A stretch of 64,000 nucleotides of DNA from Caenorhabditis remanei (lineage: Eukaryota; Nematoda; Chromadorea; Rhabditida; Rhabditidae). Shown piece by piece: positions 11,601 to 23,600 of this stretch. Position numbers and translations under genes: made by a program. Numbering within the stretch: the stretch's first letter is position 1; every line of letters starts with the position of its first letter. The notes below the pieces were generated by a model. It saw nothing but the letters and a program-made list of their open reading frames with translations, ran no database searches and was not told where the DNA came from. Where the stretch lies: contig NC_071329.1 of assembly GCF_010183535.1 (NCBI RefSeq), positions 18,490,879 through 18,554,878 of the forward strand, read 5' to 3'.

Positions 11601-14600
11601 TCCGCGTTACAGTACTTCCTCGTTCCGCCTCCACCGATCGCTTATTTCTTCCGCTTTCACAAAAATTTTAGTTCTTTCATTCCAATTTATATTTGCAGAT
11701 GAGGATTTCAGTCCTCCTACTCCTCACCACTACAGTAATCCCGGGTACGGTAGGACGACCGCAGAAGGATCCACGTGGCAATGATATCATCGATGATCGT
11801 GCGGATTTCGGTACGCCCGAGCATGATAATCGGGTGCACACCGAGTTGACGGAGTTGGTAAGTCAGCAAGTGCGCTCCACCGAACTTAGCAGATCTTAGG
11901 CTTAGCTGATCTTAGGCTTAGCAGATTCTAGGCTTAGCAGATCTTAGGCTTAGCAGATCTTAGGCTTAGCCGATCTTAGGCTTAGCCGATCTTAGGCTTA
12001 ACAAATCTTAGGCTTAACCGATCTTAGACTTAGGCTTAGCCGATCCTGAGCAAGTGCGCTCCAATCAAGCAATTCCAGACGAATCGAGACATCGCTCGTC
12101 TCATCGGAGCCGACTATTTCAACGGTAGCGTACTGCCATGTGACAACGAGACGGCTCCCGGACAATGGATGGTATACTGTAGTGGGAGGCTGCTTCAGAC
12201 CGTGATGGCTGTGAAGCTCTATCCGGATTCCAAGACGTTCGTCGATCAACCGATGAAAGTGAATCAGACGGGCGAGCTCATTATGGATCATTTTGAGCGG
12301 AGGTTTCCGGTGCCCATCGAGGAAATATCGAAAAAAGACGTCGCCGAGTTTGTGGACGAGTTTTTCGATAAGGAGGGGAATGAGTTGGATGTGTGAGTTG
12401 CATATGACAATTTTGGCCTAAAATCCAGGATTTTAGACTAAAAATGACGCTTATAACACCAAGTTAGTAAAAATTTGAGCATAGCTTCCGTATCTTTGTG
12501 GCAAGTGCGCTCTATTGTTAATCTGACGGTTTTCACCACTAAATTATCAGCAGAGCGCACTTGTCAATGCTCACAATCTCAGTATCCATCAAAGCTACAG
12601 TAGTCTTCTTGACCTACTGATCTTTTTGCCATGTACCTTTTCTAGATTTGATAAGAAGCGGAACCTATCTTCTTTTTCTTCTGATTTGGAAAAAATCTTT
12701 GAAGATAAGCGTACATTGGTTCCTTATCAAAAGTTCCTTATTCGTTTTGTGATTTCTGATCAGACAGAGATAGAAAACGCGCGTCAAAGGCACGCCAGCC
12801 GATTGCAATTTAGGCGGTTTCGAAACGGCCCGGATTAGACCCGGCTGCGGTTTTGAAACGGGCGAAATGGTTTCAGATCGTCCAGAGTTCTAAACCGGCA
12901 AATCTCGAACTACAGTGATTTGGGTATACTGTATCTAGAGTTTTGCCGAATTAGAATTGTCCGTCCGTTTCTTATTCGGGAAATATAGAATTTCCGGTTT
13001 AGAACCGTCTAGACCGTTTCTGATCGACTGGTTACAAACTGTCCGGGTTTCGATTCCGGTTTAGAACCGTCTTTGCGATTTTCCCGTTTTAGAACCGCTT
13101 GAAATGAAAATTTGGGCATAGCTTCCGCATCTTCGTGGCAAATGCGCTCTATTGATAATCTAGTGTTAAATATGCCAATTTTGGTTTAAAATTCCAAAAT
13201 GTGACGCTTCTAACACCAAATTATCACTAGAGCACACTTTCCACTGTGTGGATTACCCTGGAAACGGTAAAACTACCAGTTTCAACCGGAATATGTCAAT
13301 TTTCCAGCTGCAACTTGCCCGACTGGAAGCCCATCACCGAGAAGCTCACCCAAATCCAGGACGGCCATTACCAGGCGTTCGCCCAACGTCTCCACTTCAT
13401 CTGGATTCAACTTTGCCGTCAAATGAAGCCAGAAGTCAAGGAGGACCCGTCTCGGTTCTCTTTGATCTACGTCCCACATCAATTCATTCTGCCCGGTGGG
13501 CGATTCCGTGAATTCTACTATTGGGACGCCTATTGGATCGTCAAGGGGTTGATAGCGTCTGAGCTGTATTCAACGGCGAGAATGATGATTCTCAACTTCG
13601 CCCACATCATCGAAACATACGGTTTCGTGCCAAACGGTGGGCGTGTCTATTATCTCCGTAGATCACAACCGCCATTTTTCGCTCCAATGGTGTACGAATA
13701 CTACCAAGCGACACAAGACGTTCAACTAGTCATCGACATGATTCCAGTCATCGAAAAGGAATACGTCTTCTGGAGTCAACGGAGATCCGTCAATCTCACG
13801 TTGGAGTCACAAGACCTCAATGAGACCGTCCATATGTTTCAGTATCACACCGAGGCTGAAACTCCTCGTCCTGAGAGTTTCAGAGAAGACGTACTGAGCG
13901 CTGAGCACTTTTCCACCAAATCCAGAAAACGACAGTTTTTCAAGGATATCGGAAGTGCGGCGGAGAGCGGATGGGACTTTTCGAGTCGATGGTTTAAGGA
14001 TCACAAGAATTTGTCGACGATTGAGACGACGAATATTGTGCCGGTGGATTTGAACGCGTTTTTGTGCTATAATATGAATATTATGCAGTTTTTCTACGAG
14101 TTGACAGGTTAGTTAGCATTGGAGCGCACTTTGCACATCGTATATCAACTTTTAAATAAAATTTTGTGCATAGCTTCTGCGAAAGTGCGCTCTATCGATA
14201 ATCTAGTGCAAAAATCGCTATTTTTGACTTCAAATAACGATTCCAGCATCAGATTATCAATAGAGCGCACTTCCCACATCAGAAATCAACTAGCATCCCC
14301 GTAGGAGTGGCAAGTGCGCTCTATTGATAATCTAGTGCAAAAATCGCTATTTTTGACCGAAAAACTCAGAATTTGAGTAAAAAATAACGATTTAAACAAT
14401 CAATTAACAATGGAGCGCACTTTCCACATTGGAAATCAACTAAAAATTCAAATTTTGAGCAGCTTCCGCGTACAATTGGAAAGTGCGCTCTATCGATAAT
14501 CTTGTGTGAAATTCGTTATTTTTTCATTCAGAAAAAGGGATTTCCACACAAAATTCGCAGTAGAGCGCACTTGCCAAAACCCCGATTTTTTGAATAAAGG

Positions 14601-17600
14601 AGGAAAGTGCGCTCCAATGACAATCTGCGTTTTTTTCATGCCTAATTCGCAGTGGAGCGCACTTTCCAAAATACGAATTGTTTGGTAGATGTGGAAAATG
14701 CGCTCTACGGACAAAAGTTTGAGAAAATTTGCGGTTTTATCGCTCATAACAAAAATTTGAGCATAGCTTCCGCATCTCTGTGGCAAATATGTCAATTTTG
14801 GCCTAAAATTCCAAATTTTGACGCTTAAAACACCAAATTAACACTAGAGCGCACATTCCAAAATGAAAATTTGAGCATAGCTTCCGCATCTCCGTGGCAA
14901 ATGCGCTCTTCTGATAATCTGGTGTTAAACACGTTAATTTTGGCCTAAAATTCCAAATTTTGACGCGTTTAACACCAAATTTTTGGCAGTAGAGCGCATT
15001 TACCAAAACCAATTTCCAGGTAACCCACTAAAACACATGGAATGGTCGTCTCGTCTGACGAATTTCCGTCAATCCTTCACAAAAGTGTTCTACGTTGCAT
15101 CGAGAAAAGGATGGTACGACTATAATCTCCGCACCGGCGCCCACAACACCGACTTCTTCCCATCGAACGCGGCGCCACTGTTCGCTCAATGCTACGATCC
15201 GCTGAATTCTCAGCTCGCCGTCGACGTCTACAATCAGATGGAGGCGTCTGGAGCGTTCGGAATGTCGGGTGGGATACCGACGAGTATGCATAAAGAGACG
15301 CAGCAGCAATGGGATTATCCGAATGGATGGAGTCCGTTGAATCATATGATTATCGAGGGTCTCCGCAAATCGATAAATCCGACTCTTCAGCAAAAAGCGT
15401 TCGTTTTGGCTGAGAAGTGGTTGGAGACGAATATGCAGACGTTCAATGTGTCGAATGCGATGTGGGAGAAATATAATGTGCAAGAGCCACATGGAAAACT
15501 GGCAACCGGTGGGGAATATGAAGTTCAGGTAGGGAGTGGGGATGGAAATACGCTCTATTGAGAAAAATAGGTTATTTTTGAACAAAAAACTTAAAATTTG
15601 AGTGAAAAATCACTATTTTAAGCCCAAATTATCACTAGAGCGCACTTGCCAAATCACAGAAAACTTTTCAAATTAGAATTTGAGCATAGCTTCCGCGTCA
15701 AAGTGGCAAGTGCGCTCCATTGCTAATTTAGTGAGAAAATCGTTATTTTTGAACAAAAAACTCGGAATTTGAGTTGAAAATAACGATATAAACACTAAAT
15801 TAGCAATAGAGCGCATTTACCACACTTGAAATCAACTTGAAAATAAAAATTTGGGCATCGCTTCCGCATCTTTGTGACAAATGCGCTCTATTGCTAATTT
15901 AGTGTCTTCTCTTATTGAAAAAAAAAACTAGATTAGCAGTAGAGCGCACTTGCCAAAGTGGTAAATGCGCCCTAGACGAAAAATCCGTTATTTTCAGATT
16001 TTTTACGCTGAAAATACCAGAATTTCAATCGGATTTGCAATAGAGCGCAATTACCACAATAAAAACGAAAGTAGTTCGAAATTTGATAAGAAAAACGCGC
16101 TGAAGTCACGCCAGACTACAAAAACTGGTCTTTTTCAGGGTTTCAAGCACAGAAAATTGCCATTTTTCTAAAAATTAGCAGTAGAGCGCACTTGCCATAG
16201 TTGAGTCTTTTCGGAAGTGCGCTCTATTGACAGGAACAAAAATTCGCATTAGAGCGCACTTGGATAAATTTTAATAAAAATTTGAGCCAAAGTGGCAAGT
16301 GCGCTCTATTGACAATCTTGTGTTAAATATGCCTATTTTGGTCTAAAATTCCGAATTTTGACGCTTTTAACACCAAATTATCATTAGAGCGCACATTCCA
16401 CTGTGTGGATAAATGAAAATTTGAGCATAGCTTCCGCATCTTTTTGGGAAATGCGCTCTATTGATAATTTAGTGTTGAATATGCCAATTTTGGCTTAAAA
16501 TTCATGATTTTAGACCAAATTTTGACGCTTTTAACACCAAATTATCAATAGAGCGCACTTGCCAAAGTTCACAATCTCAAAATCCTCATTTCCAGGCGGG
16601 ATTCGGTTGGACAAACGGCGCCGCTTTGGATCTCATCATGACCTACTCGGATCGCTTAAACTATAAGGGTCCCGTGCTGGAATCTCTAGTTGGGACGCCT
16701 TCAACCTCCAAGACGCCGTCAACGTCATCTACTTCAGAATCCTCAACGTCATCTGAATCCACGACGTCGTCAAGCCCAATTTCACGGTTACTTTTCTCGA
16801 TTCTCACTACTGTTACAGTATTCTTTTTCTTGTTTTAGTCATTTTTTTTCGCAACTTTTTCGAATTTTTAGGCGATTTTTCAATTTTAAATATGTAAATT
16901 TTGTGATTTTTACGGGTAAAATTCTGAAATTCACCTCTTCCAGTCTTTCCAATCACTCCGAACGACCAACTCTCATCGATGAACACGCGGACTTTGTAGC
17001 GCCATTTGAATTCGATTATTTTTGGAAGTGGGCACAGATCGGCGTGGTTTACGTAGAGACCCTCGACGACGATGAAGCGGCGAACGGATTTCGCTTTTTT
17101 CGGGTCCTAGAATGGAAAATTTGAAGTTTTTAGGTGAAAAATCGTTAAAATGACGGATTATTTGGCCTTGAAAACATAGAATTATCAGTAGAGCGCACTT
17201 TCTACATCGTGTATGAAAATTTGAGCATAGCTTCCGCGTAAAAGTGGAAAGTGCGCTCTACTGCTAATCTTATGTGAAAATCGTTTTCACACCGGATTAG
17301 CAATGGAGCACACTTGCCAAGTTCCATTTTTGGTGTATAGATTTTGGGAAACGATACAAACGCGCTCTACCGATAATCAGGTTTGAAAATCACTAGCTTA
17401 GCAGTAGAGCGCAATTGCTAAGACACAAATTTTCGAGTAGAAGTGGAAAGTGCGCTCCAATTACAATCAGAGTTTTTTCATACCCAATTTGCAATGGAGC
17501 GCACTTGCCAATATTCGAACTGTTTGGTAGAAGTGGAAAGTGCGCTCTGCGGACAATCTGGGTTTGAAAAATTATAAATTTTGACAAATTTTGCGTTAGA

Positions 17601-20600
17601 GCGCACTTTCCACATTGGAAATCAAATTTTAACTGAAAATTTGAGCACAGCTTCTGCGTAAGTGCGCTCCAATGCTAATTTAGTGTTGGAATCGTTATTT
17701 TCGAACAAAAAACTCAGAATTTGAGTAAAAATAACGATTTAAACACTAAATTAGCAATGGAGCGCATTTTTGACATCACATATCAACTTCTAAATAAAAA
17801 TTTGGGCATAGCTTCCGCATCTTTGTGGCAAATGCGCTCTATTGATAATCTGGTGTTGCAATCGCCATTACAACACCGAATTATCATTAGAGCGCACTTG
17901 CCAAAGCAAAAACCGAATGTCAGTCGATTTCAGCAAATTTTTTATTCAAAACTACTGCTCTCCATCCTCCCCTTTTCTCTGCGTCTCTCCGTGTCTCCCC
18001 AGACTCCGCCCACTTTCCACACATATCATAGCGACGGGCGGAACCAGTGAAATGTCGGCTGCTCTCTCCGCATGTCTACCCTCCATTTCATTATGTAAAT
18101 CGTGCCAGTCTAATAGTGGAAGGTGGATGGAGATAGATACATTACACTATTTATACTGGTAGACGGCCTACCGGAAATGGCGGTCCCTCTCCCCACCGAA
18201 CCAATTTTTGGAAGCCCGAAAGGGCTGAAAATAGCGATATATGGGCTCAATTTCAGCTGAAATTGACTGAAATTCGATTTTATGATCAAATTATCAATAG
18301 AGCGCACTTTCCACATATGATCACAACTTGTAAATGAAAATTCGGGCATAGCTTCCGCGTAAGAGTGACAAATGCGCTCTACTAATAATCTAGTGTTGGA
18401 ATCACCATACAACAATTCCAACATCACATTATCAATAGAGCGCACTTGCCAAATCTGTGAAACTGTAATAATAAGTAAAAATCGCTAAATTTCAATCAAT
18501 TTTTAGACAAAAATAGCGGTTTCAGGATCATCAGATTAGCAATGGAGCATATTTTCTACTCTATTGATTTCTAATGTGGAAAGTGCGCTCTATTGCTAAT
18601 TCAGGGTTAAAATCGTTATTTTTCACTCAAATTCTGAGTTTTTGTTCAGAAATAACGATTTAAACACTGAATTAGCAATAGAGCGCACTTTCCACATTTC
18701 AAATCCATTTCTAAATAAAAATTCGGGCATAGCTTCCGCGTCAAAGTGGCAAGTGCGCTCTAATGATAATCTGGTGTTGAAATCTATATTTTCAACACCA
18801 TATTATCAGTAGAGCGCACTTCCCAACGCTGTAAACTTGTGATACTTGGCTTGGCCAAAAAATCAAATTTCAGCCAATTTCAGTCAATTTTAGCAGAATT
18901 TTAGCCCATTTTTCGAGCCATATCGCTATTTTCAGCCCATCCGGGCTTCCAAAAATTGGTTCGGTGGGGAGATTCGACGGCTATTCAGAAAGCTGTCTAC
19001 CAGTAGAAATAGTGTAATGTATCTCTCTCCATCCACCTTCCACTATTACTGGCTGTTTCGGCGCTAATAGGGCACCACGATTGTTGAAATGAAATGGAGG
19101 GTAGACATGCAGAGAGAGCAGCCGACACTTTACGGGTTCCGCCCGTCACTATGATATGTGTGGAAAGTGGGCGGAGTCAGGGGAGAGGAGGGGGCATGGG
19201 AGAGACGCAGAGAAAAGGGGAAGACGAATAGACTCAGTTTGGATTCAAATTATCTGAAATTCGATTTTTGCTTTTTGGCAAGTGCGCTCTATTGCTTGAA
19301 GTTGAAAATAGCGAGTTTCAGCACCAGATTATCAGTAGAGCGCACTTTCGTGGAATCTATACCAGAATTTCTATTAACAAGCTGGTATACGGTGTGAAAA
19401 GTGCGCTCCATTGCTAGTTTAGTGAAAAAACCGTTATTTTTTACTCAAATTCTGAGTTTTTTGTTCAAAAATAACGATTTTCGCACAAGATTCTCAATAG
19501 AGCGTACTTTCCACATCGTGAAATAACTTCTAAATGAAAATTCGGGCATAGCTTCCGCGTAGAATTGGAAAGTGCGCTCTATTGATAATCTGGTGCTGAA
19601 ACTGTTATTTTTGACTCCAAATAACAATTTCAACACCCGATTTATTGTTAGAGCGCACTTGCCAAAGCTGTAATGCATGGAAAAATCGAGTTTCAGCCAA
19701 TTTCAGCAAATTTTAAGTCGAAAATAGCGTTTCTACTCTTTCACTGCTGATTCCCAATGTGTAAAGCGCGCTCTATTGCTAATTTAATCTTTAAATCATT
19801 ATTTTTGACTCAAATTCTGTGTTTTTTGTTCAAAAATACCGAGTTTCACAATAAATTATCAATGGAGCGCACTTTCCACATTAGAAATCAACTTCTAAAT
19901 GAAAATTCGGGCATAGCTTCCGCGTCAAAGTGGCAAGTGCGCTCTATTGATAATCTGGTGTTAAACACGTTACTTTTGGCTTAAAATTCATGATTTTAGG
20001 CTCAAAATAACGCTATCAACACCAGATTATCAATAGAGCGCACTTGCCAAAGCTTCAAAGCCGATTTCAGTCAATTTTCAATCGAAAATAGCAGTTCTGA
20101 TGCGGAAAGTGCGCTCTATTGCTAATTTTCTCACTTTCTTATCTCTCTGCTCCTGTTCCAACAACAATCTCTCCAAATCTTCCATATCATTATGTTTGAA
20201 GTATTCCACTCGACTTCTCGACGCTTGGAGACCCTTTTGAATCGCGAAATTGACGCCTTCATCGACGAAAATCACGTCGCCTTTTTTCGCATAAGCGGGA
20301 ATCGCCGAGGATACGGTAGCGAATCCGTAACTGTAGAGAACCGCCTCTTCGCAGCCCATGAATCTGAAAAAATTGACGACTGGGGCACCTTTGACGCGTT
20401 TTTTCCCACAGATATTCCAGGAGGTAGGGGCGCCTGCGACGCGTTTTTTAAATTCAAAATTCGAATCTGGCGCTCCTTTGACGCGTTTTGAAGGAGTTTC
20501 TAAAAGCTGGCGTGTCTTTAGCGCGTCTTCATAATTGAAAAGTCTGGGGCTCCTTCGACGCGTTTTTCAACGAATTAAACGAAAATTTGAGCATAGCTTC

Positions 20601-23600
20601 CGCATCTTTGTGACAAGTGCGCTCTATTGATAATTTAGTGTTAAATATGTCAATTTTGGCTTAAAATTCAGGATTTTAGACCAAATTATGACGCTGTTAA
20701 CCCCAAATTATCAGTAGAGCGCACTTGTCAAAGCTCACAATCTCAAATCCATTCAAAATCTACCTAACCGAGACACGGTGTTTTTCGAAACTGTTCGTTT
20801 TAGAACCGTCCAAATCAGACACCTCAAAACCATCCCGTTTTGCAACTAGGAGACATTTCAAAACCGTTTTCAGCAGGCCCCGCCCCTTTTTAAACAAAAT
20901 TTTGAGTATAGCTTCCGCATCTTTGTGGCAAATGCGCTCTAATGATAATTTAGTGTTAAATATGTCAATTTTGGCTTAAAATTCCGAAATTTGACGCTTT
21001 TAACACCAAGTTAGCGTTAGAGCGCACTTTCCACTGTGTGGAAAATGAAAATTTGGGCATAGCTTCCGCATTCCAATGACAAGTGCGCTCTATCGATAAT
21101 CTGAACCAAACACCGTGATTTTTGATTTAAAAAAACGGGATTATGAACAGATTAGCAGTAGAGCGCACTTGCCAAGATGCTCGAAAATGACTTCTATGCG
21201 GCGAAATTGCATTTTTAAGCGAGAAATATCGATTTCACACCGATTTTTATGAAATTTTCGCTTTTTTCACTATTTTTCGCCGAGTTTTTCGGGGTACAAA
21301 CTTCGCCAATTCTTTCTCCAAATCGAGATGAACATCGACGGTTCCGTAGAATCCACGTGGTCCACACGATCCGACTCCATATTTGAAAATCGTCTGTTTC
21401 GCGCGTTCCTCGATTCGTTTGACACCGATGAAGCTGAGGAAATTGGTGGATGCCATATTCAGATACGTCTCGCCGTCGATCGTCACCTCTTTTGTCATTT
21501 TTCTGCAGAAATTGAGTGATTTTTGAGTGATTTTGTTGGAAAATTGAGCAAAAATCACTGAAAATCTACATTTTTCGGTCGAAAATGACTCAAAAACTGT
21601 TTTTTTGACAAAAATTTCAGAAAAATAACGGGTTTTGCAAAAATTATTTCAAAAAATTCCGGTTTTTGAGTAAATTTGATGAGAAATTAAGCAAAAATCA
21701 CTGAAAATTAACTTTTTTCAGCCCTAACAGATTTTTGAGCTGAAATTCCAGAAAAGCTAGTTTTTTTGAATAAAAAGTATCGGTTTATAGGTGAAAATTA
21801 CAGTTTTTCGGGTTGAAAAAGTCTGAAAATGACGTTTTCAGCGGTATTTTAGAATGGAAAAGGTTATTTTGTGGAAAAATTCAGAAAAAATGCTATTTCT
21901 GACCGTAATCCCGTATTTTGTTCTGAAATTTTCAGCAAAAACTGTTATAAAGTCATTTTTTGACTGAACAAATTGATTTTCAGTAATTTTTTCCACTAAT
22001 TTCCACTTCGAAATTGATATTTTTCGCAGTTTTTCAAAATTTTGTTTGCCGACCATATGGCTAGTGGGCGGATCCTTAATTTCTAATGTTTTGTGTTTTA
22101 AAACAAAAAAAGGCGCTGATGCACCATATTGGTGGTTCAAAAGTGGGGTTTCAAAGATTTTCATGTTGAAAATGAGTTTTTTGACGTTTTTAGCATCAAA
22201 ATTGGCTCGGAAACCGATTTTTTTTCATTTTTAAACCGAAAAAATTACTGAAATACGGCTAAAACCCCATCGATGCACCATATAACAAGTGGGTGGAGCC
22301 TAAATGCTTTATTTCTGAATTTTTGCGTTTTCAGATTGAAAATGTGCTCCAAACCCGTTTTAGACTGAAAAACTAGAAAAATTGCCAAAAATCCTCAAAA
22401 TACGCCTAAAACTCCGCCGATGCACCGTTTGGTTAGTGGGTGGAGCCTAAATTTCTTTTTAAAATTTTTTAGTAAAACAACTTTTTTAACGTTTTGAAGC
22501 ATGGAACTCAGCTCAAAATGTTATTTTTGGATGCAAAAATCACTAAAGACGACTAAAAACGACCAAAACGTCGCCGATGCACCATATTGGTGGTCTAAAA
22601 GTGGGATTTCAACGATTTTTATGTTAGAAATGGATTTTTTGGCGTTTTCTGGACCAAAATCGGCTCGGAAAACCGATTTTTTTCATTTCAAAACCAAAAA
22701 AAATCGCTGAAATACGGCTGAAACCTCGTTTATGCACCATATAGCTGGTAGACGGAAACTAAATACTCATTTTTGACGTTTTTGGTCGTTGTTAGGAAGT
22801 TTTACATTTGAAAATAGTATTTTGAGCGGATTTTAATGTTAAAAACATCGAAAAATAGCTGAAATACGGATAAAACCCCACCGATGCACCATATTTGTGG
22901 TCAAAAAGTAGGGTTTCAAAGATTTTATGTTGAAAATGGATTTTTTGACGTTTTTAGCACCAGAAATCGGCTCGGAACCCGATTTTTCCATTTCAAAACC
23001 GAAAAAAATCGCTGAAATCCGCAAAAATCCCTCCGATGCACCATATCGCTGGTAGACGGAAACTAAATACTCATTTTTTGACGTTTTTGATCGTTGTTAG
23101 GAAGATTTGCATTTGAAAATAGTATTTTGAGCGGATTTTAATGTTAAAAACATCGAAAAAAATCGCTAAAATACGGCTAAAACCCCATCGATGCACCATA
23201 TTGGTGGTCTAAAAGTGGGGTTTCAAAGATTTTATGCTGAAAATGGATTTATTCGACGTTTTTAGCACCAAAATCAGTTCGGAACCCAATTTTTTCATTT
23301 CAAAACGAAAAAAAATCACTGAAATACGGCTAAACCCCCGCCGATGCACCATATGGCCAGTGGGCGTGGCTTAAAATCGGTATTTCTGAAATTTCCACGT
23401 TTTCAGATTGAAAATTTGCTGCAAACCCGTTTTTAAAACCGAAAAACCACAAAAATTGGCAGAATTCACTGAAATACAGCTAAAACCCCCGGCGATGCAC
23501 CATGTAGCCAGTGGGCGGAGCCTAAAATTTCAGAATTTTGTTACAAACTGATTTTTTGACGTTTTTTAACATTAAAATCCACTCAAAATGCTATTTTGGT

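Noticed and set aside
15028..15585. 185-residue minus-strand open frame
   Set aside because: It is the antisense shadow of trehalase exon 4.
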